From: Bacteroidota bacterium | Lineage (GTDB): Bacteria > Bacteroidota > Bacteroidia > Chitinophagales > Saprospiraceae | DNA: 5,780 bases | Reading direction: 5' to 3' | Assembly: GCA_029573365.1 (NCBI GenBank) | Contig: JAKQGD010000307.1 | Location: 1 to 5,780 of the forward strand | Part shown: piece by piece, positions 1 to 5,780 of the stretch | Position numbering within the stretch: the first letter of the stretch is position 1 | Layout: each line of letters begins with the position of its first letter | Program-made: the position numbers and the translations under genes | The notes under the pieces: generated by a model | What the model was told of the DNA's origin: nothing | Databases searched by the model: none | What the model saw: only the letters and a program-made list of their open reading frames with translations

Positions 1-45
1 AACCATCACCTCACCCAATTTGGTGTATGAGCACCGGGTCAAAAT

Positions 46-74
46 AAAAAAGCCGGCATCAAACCGGCTTTTTT
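46..74. terminator. Bidirectional rho-independent terminator
   Basis: A perfect 11-bp stem is formed by six A plus GCCGG (46-56) and CCGGC plus six T (64-74), with a 7-base loop (57-63). On the minus strand it starts 7 bases after the stop codon of the thioredoxin lipoprotein gene, so it should end that transcript. The A6/T6 arms make it equally usable from the left. Plus-strand stop codons at 28-30 and 43-45 lie just before it, so a convergent gene could end here, but too little sequence is visible to say which frame, if any, is coding. Confidence 0.85.
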
Positions 75-80
75 ATTATC

Positions 81-1190
81 TTAAAGGAACTTCTGTACCT
101 GCTGCTCCAGGTCTGTTCGCGGATTTATAGCCACAATTTTACCATCCCTTCCCACAAGGAAGGTCTGAGGTATGCTCCTTACGCCGTACACTCCGGCAGG
201 TCCGCTTTCCCATTTTTTAAGGTCTGATACGTGGCCGTCCCATTCCAGCCTGTCCTGGGCTATGGCGTCGACCCATCTTTGCTTCTGGGCTGTCTGCTGC
301 TCTTTCAGTTGTGCCGGGTCGGTAAACCTTTGAGCTGTACGACTGTCGATACCGTCAAGCGAAACACTGAATACATCAAAGCCTTTGCCTTTATACTTGT
401 GGTAGATCTCTACTACGTGAGGATTGGCCTTACGGCAAGGGCCACACCATGAGGCCCAGAAATCCACCAGCACGAGTTTACCTTTGTAATCAGAAAGTTT
501 TCTGGTTTTGCCGTCAGGCCCCGGAAGGGCGATGTCGGGTGCCGCTTCTCCTACTTTGATCTTGGCGGCAGCGGCTTCCATTTGAGCTTGTTGGTCCAGT
601 TGTGCGATAACCTGAGTGTATTGCTGTGTCAGATCCAGGTCAGGGTATTTTTGTGTCATCCTCTGTGAGACCTCTTTGTGTAAGCCTGTAAACTCAGACC
701 TGAAGGTAAACAACCTGGCTGCTATCTGGAAGGCCACCAGCGGATCTGCGGTCTTGCTTGTAAACGTAGTCAGGGCAGGTACATCCATTTTTCTGTCTAC
801 ATAATCCTTTACTGTTTTGAGGTACTGTTCGGACAAGGGCGAACCTTTCAGAGTATAATTAAATTCGTTGAGGTCTGTGAGCTTGCCAGCTATTTCTACA
901 TTTTTTTCTGAGCCGTCCATAATCAGGTCAGCTGCCTGCTCTCCTATACGGAGCCTGTATATTCCTTTTTTGATGCCGTCAGGAAAAGTCATTTTGAAGC
1001 TGCCGTCCGCCTGAATTTTTTCGTGCAACAGATTGTTGCCTTGCTGTGTAAGTTTGAAATCATCCAGGTAGACCGTCATGTTTTCTGCTCCTGTAATTTT
1101 TCCGGAAATTTTGGTTCCCTTGGAAACACTGCAGGAACTTCCAAAAAGAAATGTGATCGCAATCAAAAGGATTGATGGTGAAATATTCAT
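81..1190 (-). CDS. TlpA-family thioredoxin-like lipoprotein with N-terminal DUF4369-type domain
   Basis: This 369-residue exported protein has a thioredoxin-like fold and probably acts as a thiol-disulfide oxidoreductase in the envelope. An N-terminal hydrophobic segment ends in GSSC at residues 17-20, a relaxed lipobox that predicts acylation at Cys20. Glycine at -3 is atypical, so plain signal peptidase I export is the alternative. Residues 26-115 resemble the DUF4369 beta domain (KISGKITGAENMTVYL) common before Bacteroidota TlpA domains. Residues 118-212 are a mostly helical, Gln/Ala-rich linker. Residues 213-369 are the AhpC/TSA-type thioredoxin domain, with FWASWCGPC at 244-252 (redox Cys249 and Cys252) and the cis-proline in SIP at 339-341. 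About 20 Gln-rich charged residues (roughly 284-304) look inserted between the CxxC half and the WVDAI/SDLKKW helix. The ATG start gives a clean signal peptide; no Shine-Dalgarno is visible, as is usual in this phylum. The stop lies beside a terminator. The substrate is unknown: reductase, cytochrome-maturation and general redox roles all remain possible. Confidence 0.93.
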   Translation of the reverse strand: MNISPSILLIAITFLFGSSCSVSKGTKISGKITGAENMTVYLDDFKLTQQGNNLLHEKIQADGSFKMTFPDGIKKGIYRLRIGEQAADLIMDGSEKNVEIAGKLTDLNEFNYTLKGSPLSEQYLKTVKDYVDRKMDVPALTTFTSKTADPLVAFQIAARLFTFRSEFTGLHKEVSQRMTQKYPDLDLTQQYTQVIAQLDQQAQMEAAAAKIKVGEAAPDIALPGPDGKTRKLSDYKGKLVLVDFWASWCGPCRKANPHVVEIYHKYKGKGFDVFSVSLDGIDSRTAQRFTDPAQLKEQQTAQKQRWVDAIAQDRLEWDGHVSDLKKWESGPAGVYGVRSIPQTFLVGRDGKIVAINPRTDLEQQVQKFL

Positions 1191-1270
1191 GTGTGTTTAA
1201 TTGTGTTTTTAAAATATTACCCTTTAAGAAGATTATATATCCCAAAAATTGGCCATATATAAATCGGTCC

Positions 1271-1278
1271 CAAAATTA
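1271..1278 (-). promoter_or_regulatory. Possible Bacteroidota -7 element upstream of the thioredoxin gene
   Basis: Read on the minus strand, these bases are TAATTTTG, a full match to the Bacteroidota TAnnTTTG -7 consensus, 80 bases before the ATG at 1190. No TTG is present at the expected -33 distance (about 1297-1303 on this strand), so support is partial. The rest of the 179-base gap 1191-1369 is A/T-rich. It holds an imperfect dyad around 1236-1260 (CCAA-AAA-TTGG flanked by TATAT and ATATA) and a GGCGCC site near 1297, but no convincing terminator for the upstream gene ending at 1370. Read-through from that gene therefore cannot be excluded. Confidence 0.3.
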
Positions 1279-1369
1279 TGCAAATAACTGATATAGGCGC
1301 CGCAGTGTTGTCGGCTAATATATGTTTAAGCAGTCGTTTAGCAAAAAATTAACAAAAAAGCACCCGGAG

Positions 1370-3649
1370 TTATCTCACCATCAGCTTGTGGCTCATAATC
1401 TTTCCTTCCTGTTCTGTGCGGACAATATACAAACCCGGCTTTCCTTCGAGGGTTAGTCCGTCTGATGTTCTGGTAAATCTTACATTTTTACCAGCCATGT
1501 CAGTGACATCTATCACTTTTATAGCAGGATGACTAATCATGAAGTTTCCCTGCCCGGGATTGGGATAAAAGGTGATACCTGTGGCAGGTGGATTATGATG
1601 TTTTAACCTTAATTCAGACGTACTTCCGCTTTGGGTCAATACTTTCGAGAATCTTCCTAATTCCACATCTGCATCAGGGCATCCGGTCACAGAAAACAAG
1701 GGATTGCTTTTCCCGGTGTCAAAGGTCTTTGGCATCAGCACCCTGTAAGTTCCTGGCTCCTGAAATGAATAAAGATCTTTGAGGCCGAAATGTTCGGATA
1801 CGATGTCAGCCTCACAATCCCCCAGTTTTATTTCCAGCTGAAAACCTTCAAGGCTTTCTTTTTCAGCAATGTAAAAATCGATTCTGTCGCCGTGGATTGC
1901 GTATTCCAGCTGGTGATAACCTCTGTTTTGGGTTTCCTGCTCATTGGCTGCAGAAATATCACCTTTGCATATTGCTTTGATATCTACCCGGCCATCAAAC
2001 TTCATGATGTCCAATCTCTCTTTCAGGGAAGCTAGGTCCGCTTCGCTGCGAAGTGTGTCTGCCTCGATGGCAAGTCTCCATTTGGTTATATCGGATTTTT
2101 CTGGTGCCAGTATCAGGTTTTTCATAAGTGCCAAATCCGCTAACCTTATTTTGTTGTCTCCATTGAGGTCGGCGGCAGCGTACTGAAAATTAACCAGTTT
2201 ATTGATGCCCATGATATGGTCAAGCAGCAGTCTGTAGTCTGCAATGTCTATTCTGTCCTGGTTGTCTGCTTGTACTTCCGGTGTTATGATGTAGTCCGAA
2301 TACAGGGATACACCATCCCAGCTGAAAGTACCGTCAGTGCCGGGGTAGGCCATGGCTGCAGACGATCCTAGCCGCTCGAGTGAGATGGCCGCATCGGTCA
2401 CAGGCCTTCCATTGGGTTCGGCAATCCTCCCTGCCAGATTGCCGGTGGCAAAGCAGCTTCCATTGTCAAACACGAGCATGTACACGTCAACAGCCTCCTG
2501 GTTTCCGGCGTGGTCGGTGATATAAACTGTATAAAACTGAAAACCTGCATTGGTGCAGTCCACGATTCTGAGCGTATCATTGACATCGGGCGAAAATGAA
2601 AATTTCAGCCACTGTTTTATCGTACAATTGTCAAACGACCCCACATCAAACAATCTGGGACTAATCATAGCGGGCATTTGGCTGGCATCAAAAGCAGAGA
2701 CAAGAATCTGATGCAGATAAGGTACCGGCTTTTTTTGATCCTTTGTTTCTATATAGGTGGTGCAGGATGAGTAATTGCCGCACTCGTCCTTGACAGACCA
2801 GTGTATTTTATGTTTGCCTGCGGCGACCCTTTCTGGCAATGTTATGCTGATGGCGGTGCCACCTTGCACAGGTTCTAGTTTGTAATCCCCCGGCTCGTTG
2901 TATCCGTATTTGTAATCGTTGGTACCATTGGCCCATAGGTCTATATCTACGACCCAGCTCACTAGTTTTGTAGGGCAGTTGCCCTGATCTGTGGCACTAT
3001 TGGATATGGTAAATGTGGCTTTGCAATCACCCTCAAGCGGTAATATCTTTGAGGTGCAGTCTGCGATTACCGGCGGGTCCTTTTCTATAACTTTTATAAT
3101 CTGGGTATGCTCCCATATGCCCCCCGATCCCTGTATAGCCGGATTGTAGGTGCACCAGTTTATCACCGTAAACTTGCGGAAAATCTTGTAACACGCATCA
3201 TCCGAAACTTCATAAACCCATTCTTCTGCATGATAGCCAATGACGTCACACGGCCCAGAGGTCCAGGTCGGCTTGTCTCTGATGATGTCTTCCTTACATC
3301 CGTAAGTTTTATTTTGGGGAAAGTTTATGACGACAGATCCTTCTATGGCCAGGAGGGTAAGCAACTGGCTGCAGTGGGGTTCTGTGGATTCGTAATTGTT
3401 GTTTTGATTCATATCCACATACCAAGTCCTCTGTACGGTGCCCACATTACACTGGTTGAGGGATGAATTGTCTTTGTATTTTATCCACGAAGGAGGGTAG
3501 AGCGGTGCTGTTGCCTTGCCGGTTACCGGCAGATAATGGATATCATCATCACAATACAAAGTGATGTCGGCAGGACAATAAATGGAAGCATATGCCGGAC
3601 TGAAAGCCAGCATCACCCATAAGAGGGCCAGCAGAGACTGAGTTTTCAT
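1370..3649 (-). CDS. Secreted multidomain protein with dockerin-like domain and T9SS type A sorting domain
   Basis: This 759-residue protein is predicted to cross the inner membrane by Sec and the outer membrane by the type IX secretion system. Residues 1-21 are a signal peptide ending in SPAYA. Residues 22-400 are cysteine-rich HYR/Ig-like beta domains; phrases such as KIFRKFTVINWC, GIWEHTQIIKV, DPPVIADC and WSVKDECGNYSSC are typical of Saprospiraceae/Lewinella secreted proteins. Residues 402-458 resemble a carboxypeptidase regulatory-like domain (GRIAEPNGRPVTDAAISL). Residues 460-515 are dockerin-like: the second loop, DLNGDNKIRLAD (494-505), has the full calcium-ligand pattern, while the first (DNQDRIDIAD, 462-471) is degenerate. 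Residues 520-570 (KWRLAIEAD to CKGDIS) and a cohesin-like stretch at 578-615 (YAIHGDRIDFYIAEKE, FQLEIKLGD) follow. Residues 693-759 form the T9SS C-terminal signal, with FYPNPGQGNF, a DMAGK turn, PGLYIV and a final KLMVR. No catalytic domain was seen, so adhesion or matrix function is more likely than enzymatic activity. The start is fixed by the signal peptide and lies downstream of a good promoter. Confidence 0.95.
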   Translation of the reverse strand: MKTQSLLALLWVMLAFSPAYASIYCPADITLYCDDDIHYLPVTGKATAPLYPPSWIKYKDNSSLNQCNVGTVQRTWYVDMNQNNNYESTEPHCSQLLTLLAIEGSVVINFPQNKTYGCKEDIIRDKPTWTSGPCDVIGYHAEEWVYEVSDDACYKIFRKFTVINWCTYNPAIQGSGGIWEHTQIIKVIEKDPPVIADCTSKILPLEGDCKATFTISNSATDQGNCPTKLVSWVVDIDLWANGTNDYKYGYNEPGDYKLEPVQGGTAISITLPERVAAGKHKIHWSVKDECGNYSSCTTYIETKDQKKPVPYLHQILVSAFDASQMPAMISPRLFDVGSFDNCTIKQWLKFSFSPDVNDTLRIVDCTNAGFQFYTVYITDHAGNQEAVDVYMLVFDNGSCFATGNLAGRIAEPNGRPVTDAAISLERLGSSAAMAYPGTDGTFSWDGVSLYSDYIITPEVQADNQDRIDIADYRLLLDHIMGINKLVNFQYAAADLNGDNKIRLADLALMKNLILAPEKSDITKWRLAIEADTLRSEADLASLKERLDIMKFDGRVDIKAICKGDISAANEQETQNRGYHQLEYAIHGDRIDFYIAEKESLEGFQLEIKLGDCEADIVSEHFGLKDLYSFQEPGTYRVLMPKTFDTGKSNPLFSVTGCPDADVELGRFSKVLTQSGSTSELRLKHHNPPATGITFYPNPGQGNFMISHPAIKVIDVTDMAGKNVRFTRTSDGLTLEGKPGLYIVRTEQEGKIMSHKLMVR

Positions 3650-3675
3650 GCGTATTTGTTTGTTCTGGTCAACAA

Positions 3676-3695
3676 TTATGACAGCCCTGTCATAA
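3676..3695. promoter_or_regulatory. Perfect 20-bp palindrome in the leader of the T9SS protein gene
   Basis: TTATGACAG (3676-3684) and CTGTCATAA (3687-3695) are exact reverse complements separated by CC. The site lies between the predicted -7 element (3705-3712) and the ATG at 3649, within roughly the first 25 transcribed bases. That position and symmetry suit an operator for a dimeric repressor. In RNA it could instead form an 8-bp hairpin with a 4-base loop. I cannot assign it to a known regulator family; it lacks the T-tract of a terminator. Confidence 0.55.
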
Positions 3696-3704
3696 CCATG
3701 TCCG

Positions 3705-3735
3705 CAAAGTTATGGAAATTTCCTTCCTGAATCAA
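3705..3735 (-). promoter_or_regulatory. Bacteroidota-type promoter for the T9SS protein gene
   Basis: On the minus strand, TTG (3735-3733) is followed by a 20-base spacer and TAACTTTG (3712-3705), a full match to the TAnnTTTG -7 element recognised by the Bacteroidota primary sigma factor. Transcription would start near 3699, giving a leader of about 50 bases before the ATG at 3649. It reads only toward the leftward gene. No equally good promoter was found for the rightward gene at 3953. Confidence 0.6.
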
Positions 3736-3851
3736 GGATTACAAGCATGTATTAACTTTTATATTATTCGTTTCAGAGGAAACCTGATAGAAATCCTGAA
3801 TGCAAACCTCGGCTATTGGGTGACCCCGGGAAAGAGACACACATATTAGTA

Positions 3852-3882
3852 GTCAAGTGTCAAGTAATAAAAATAATAAAAA
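3852..3882. repeat. Short A/T-rich tandem repeats in the divergent intergenic region
   Basis: GTCAAGT occurs twice in direct tandem (3852-3858, 3859-3865), followed at once by two exact copies of TAATAAAAA (3865-3873, 3874-3882); an A/T-only stretch continues to 3891. It ends about 60 bases before the rightward gene, so it may serve as an UP-like, flexible or bent element for that gene's promoter, though no clear core promoter was recognised. The remainder of 3650-3952 shows only the promoter and palindrome of the leftward gene and no plausible gene. Confidence 0.5.
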
Positions 3883-3952
3883 TTTAAAAAACCGGCGTGG
3901 GAGGGAGCAAATCTCTATATCTTGCACTCTTATTAGTATAAACCAATTTTCC

Positions 3953-5780
3953 ATGGCAACCAGATTTTTTACAGGTGTCTTTTTCCTGCTATTTTCATTG
4001 ATGCTTAGCGGCCAATGCATTATCAATGAACTTAATGTGGAAGCAAGTGAATGCGACCAGTTCGGCAAATTTTATGTAACCATCAACTTTAACCACGCCG
4101 GCACCTCGCAAAGGTTTAAGGTGCAGGGAAACGGGGTCAACTACGGACTGTTTGAGTATTCGGCTTTGCCGGTAAAAATCGGTCCTCTTAGTGCTGACTG
4201 TAACACGCAGTATGAATTTGTGGTCAGGGACAACGAAATTCCTACCTGCCTGGCATTCAGAGAAATTGGCACCAAGTGTTGCCCAAACAACTGTTCCATC
4301 GAATTTAAAGATGTACAGGTGGGCGAATGCCACGAAAGCCACTATTCCCTGACATTTGACCTAAATCACAATGCTCCCGACAACGGTTTTGACCTGTACA
4401 ACAACGGCCAGTTTTTTGGTTATTATCAGTATAGCCAGCTGCCGCTTACCATCGGGAACCTACCATCCAGTAACATAGAAACCTACAATACCGTGGTCGT
4501 TTGTGCCAACGACAACAATGCTTGCTGTGATACATTAAAGGTGCTAAACCCATGTATTTGCACCATATATAATGTGCAGGCCAGGGTATTTGACTGCAAC
4601 GAAGACGCCATGACCTTTTCGGTAAAGTTTAATTTTAAGCATCACCTTGCCTCAGACAGTTTTAAAATAGGGGGCAATGGCCAGACTTACGGTACTTTTG
4701 CTTATTCCCAACTTCCTGTGTCTATTTACGGTTTGCCTTTTAATGATTCGCTCGATTACGAATTTCTGATTATTGACAAGGAAGATCCCTTCTGTTTCGG
4801 GATTTTTAATCTTGGCAAAGTCACAAAATGTAATTTTGATTGCAACATATCCAATGTAGTTGCCGAGGTACTTCCTTGTGAAGATAGCCTCTTTTACGTG
4901 GACCTTGATTTTTTAGCCGTAAACCATGGAGTGACCGGATTTACGGTGAGGGGAAACGGGCAAATTTATGGCAATTTTGATTACGGACAGCCATATTACC
5001 GCATTGGCCCGCTTAAAGGCGATTGTCATACGATATATGAGTTTGTGGTTGTAGATCGTGAGCTCGAAGACTGCAGGGCCGGTACCCATCTGAGTGCACC
5101 TGTATGTTGTGAGCAGGAGCCTTGTGCCTTATCGGAAATGGCCATCACCGAGTTTTGTGAAAACAATCAGTTGGTTGCCTTTGACATTAATTTTCAGCAT
5201 TCCGGTACATCAGAAACCTTCTTCCTCAAAATCAACAATACGGTTATCGGGACTTATCATTATGCTGACCTGCCCATAAAGGTGACCAATCTTACCTTTG
5301 GCCTGCCAGTAGCAGAGATCCGGGTGATTGACAGTGGAAACGAGGCTTGCAGACTGGTCAGACTTTACGAATTTGAATGTTTTCAACCAGCCTGTCACCT
5401 GTACGACCTTATAGTGACGCCTTCAGCATGCAATGATCAGGGTAAGTTTTATGCCCGCGTGAAGTTTAAAGTGACCAATCCGAAATCAGACTTTTTTATC
5501 ATCAAGATCAATGGTGTGGTGTTTGATACCCTGCCCTATGGACAGGATCTGTACGAAGTGGGTCCATTGGCCGGCGACTGCCAGACTCTGTATCATTTCC
5601 TGGTGCGTGACCTGCACGGCGACTGTGCAGATGACTATGCGTGGCAGGAACCGGTGTGCTGCAATGGTGGAGACTGTCACTTGACGGACTTGCTGGTGAC
5701 TCCCTCAGCCTGCAACGCCCAGGGCAAATTTTATGCCCGTGTGAAGTTTAAAGTGACCAATCCGAAATCAGACTTTTTTG
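3953..5780 (+). CDS. Large secreted cysteine-rich tandem-repeat protein, 3' end outside window
   Basis: The frame opens at ATG 3953 and runs without a stop to the window edge: 609 complete codons plus one base. Residues 1-20 (Arg at 4, then FFTGVFFLLFSLMLSG) form a signal peptide. Cleavage before Gln21 would fit the Bacteroidota preference for an N-terminal glutamine; Cys22 is not preceded by a lipobox, so it is probably not a lipoprotein. The rest is seven tandem units of about 90 residues starting at Cys22, 114, 203, 297, 391, 481 and 575. Each has an opening C-x10/11-C, alternating beta-strand-like segments, a central motif like NGxxYGxFxYSxLP followed by IGPL, and a YEFVVxD strand. This suggests a beta-sandwich array held by disulfides. 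I do not recognise the domain by name. No other in-frame ATG exists between the stop at 3884 and 3953, and no Shine-Dalgarno is visible. The frame is divergent from the T9SS cargo gene. A T9SS C-terminal signal beyond the edge is plausible but unseen; surface or adhesin-like function is inference. Confidence 0.9.
   Translation, partial: MATRFFTGVFFLLFSLMLSGQCIINELNVEASECDQFGKFYVTINFNHAGTSQRFKVQGNGVNYGLFEYSALPVKIGPLSADCNTQYEFVVRDNEIPTCLAFREIGTKCCPNNCSIEFKDVQVGECHESHYSLTFDLNHNAPDNGFDLYNNGQFFGYYQYSQLPLTIGNLPSSNIETYNTVVVCANDNNACCDTLKVLNPCICTIYNVQARVFDCNEDAMTFSVKFNFKHHLASDSFKIGGNGQTYGTFAYSQLPVSIYGLPFNDSLDYEFLIIDKEDPFCFGIFNLGKVTKCNFDCNISNVVAEVLPCEDSLFYVDLDFLAVNHGVTGFTVRGNGQIYGNFDYGQPYYRIGPLKGDCHTIYEFVVVDRELEDCRAGTHLSAPVCCEQEPCALSEMAITEFCENNQLVAFDINFQHSGTSETFFLKINNTVIGTYHYADLPIKVTNLTFGLPVAEIRVIDSGNEACRLVRLYEFECFQPACHLYDLIVTPSACNDQGKFYARVKFKVTNPKSDFFIIKINGVVFDTLPYGQDLYEVGPLAGDCQTLYHFLVRDLHGDCADDYAWQEPVCCNGGDCHLTDLLVTPSACNAQGKFYARVKFKVTNPKSDFF
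5459..5497 (+). repeat. 39-bp exact direct repeat, copy 1 (unit 6)
   Basis: These 39 bases, encoding VKFKVTNPKSDFF, recur exactly at 5741-5779 in unit 7, offset by 282 bp. The 66 bases before them (5393-5458 against 5675-5740) differ at 17 positions by hand count, many of them synonymous, so the exact block is sharply bounded on its left side. Confidence 0.9.
5741..5779 (+). repeat. 39-bp exact direct repeat, copy 2 (unit 7)
   Basis: This is the second exact copy of 5459-5497. The next base differs (G at 5780, A at 5498), but the window ends there, so whether identity resumes further right is unknown. Confidence 0.9.

Larger units (their letters stand above)
4016..5780 (+). repeat. Seven-unit in-frame tandem repeat array (period 267-282 bp)
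   Basis: Repeat units begin at 4016, 4292, 4559, 4841, 5123, 5393 and 5675, giving lengths of 276, 267, 282, 282, 270 and 282 bp, with the seventh cut at 5780. All are multiples of three, so the protein frame is kept. The core motif from its Asn to the closing Leu is exactly 20 residues in all six complete units (residues 60-79, 151-170, 242-261, 335-354, 428-447, 520-539). Units 1, 4 and 6 share a six-cysteine pattern, unit 2 has six differently placed, and units 3 and 5 have four. Most units are well diverged in DNA; only units 6 and 7 are close. Confidence 0.88.

Noticed and set aside
1..45. Possible 3' end of a convergent plus-strand gene (stops at 28-30 and 43-45 in two frames, just before the terminator)
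   Set aside because: Only 9 to 14 codons are visible and two frames are equally plausible, so no coding call is justified.
1341..1361. A-rich tracts flanked by GC and GC as a terminator for the gene ending at 1370
   Set aside because: On the minus strand there are two T tracts but no preceding GC-rich stem that pairs properly.
3107..3466. 119-codon plus-strand open frame
   Set aside because: It lies wholly antisense within the well-supported T9SS protein gene and shows no recognisable motif or signal.
3818..3830. Overlapping small palindromes GGGTGACCC and CCCGGG in the divergent intergenic region
   Set aside because: They are short enough to be expected by chance and are not positioned against a recognised promoter.
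3916..3924. TATATCTTG as a -7 element for the plus-strand gene at 3953
   Set aside because: It does not match TAnnTTTG in any register and has no TTG at the right distance.
3995..4342. 115-codon minus-strand open frame
   Set aside because: It is antisense to the signal-peptide end and first repeat units of the plus-strand gene; the repeat periodicity and cysteine pattern support the plus strand.
5641..5720. Locally higher GC at the unit 6/7 junction (49 of 80 by hand count)
   Set aside because: The stretch was picked by eye, and the whole of unit 7 seen here is about 48% GC, so this is not good evidence of transfer.
4016..5780. Tandem array as a CRISPR array
   Set aside because: The units are 267-282 bp, in frame, mostly diverged in DNA and coding throughout; there is no short-repeat/spacer pattern.

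Overview
The window looks like chromosomal DNA of a Bacteroidota bacterium, most likely a Saprospiraceae/Lewinella-type organism. Three things point that way: a T9SS (type IX secretion) type A sorting domain on the large secreted protein, a DUF4369-type TlpA thioredoxin lipoprotein, and a promoter of the Bacteroidota form (TTG, 20-base spacer, TAnnTTTG) with no Shine-Dalgarno sequence before any start. The taxonomic call is inference from protein families; there is no rRNA or other marker gene here.

Layout from left to right. Positions 1-45 are too short to assign. A symmetrical hairpin terminator (46-74) is followed at once by a minus-strand gene (81-1190) for an exported thioredoxin-fold lipoprotein with a WCGPC active site. 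A 179-base gap (1191-1369) holds a possible -7 promoter element. A second minus-strand gene (1370-3649) encodes a 759-residue secreted protein: signal peptide, cysteine-rich HYR/Ig-like region, carboxypeptidase-regulatory-like domain, dockerin-like calcium-binding domain, cohesin-like region and T9SS C-terminal signal. A 303-base divergent intergenic region (3650-3952) carries a good Bacteroidota promoter for that gene, a perfect 20-bp palindrome just inside the transcript, and short A/T-rich tandem repeats. From 3953 to the right edge runs a plus-strand reading frame with no stop codon (609 codons seen). It encodes a signal peptide followed by seven tandem copies of a cysteine-rich unit of about 90 residues, the seventh cut by the window edge.

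The two large proteins appear to be exported, disulfide-rich, cell-surface or secreted products. The thioredoxin lipoprotein could act on periplasmic thiols, but no sequence evidence ties it specifically to its neighbours. The most novel element is the tandem repeat protein at the right end. I do not recognise its repeat as a named domain; its cysteine pattern and a recent-looking internal duplication are the main points for follow-up.
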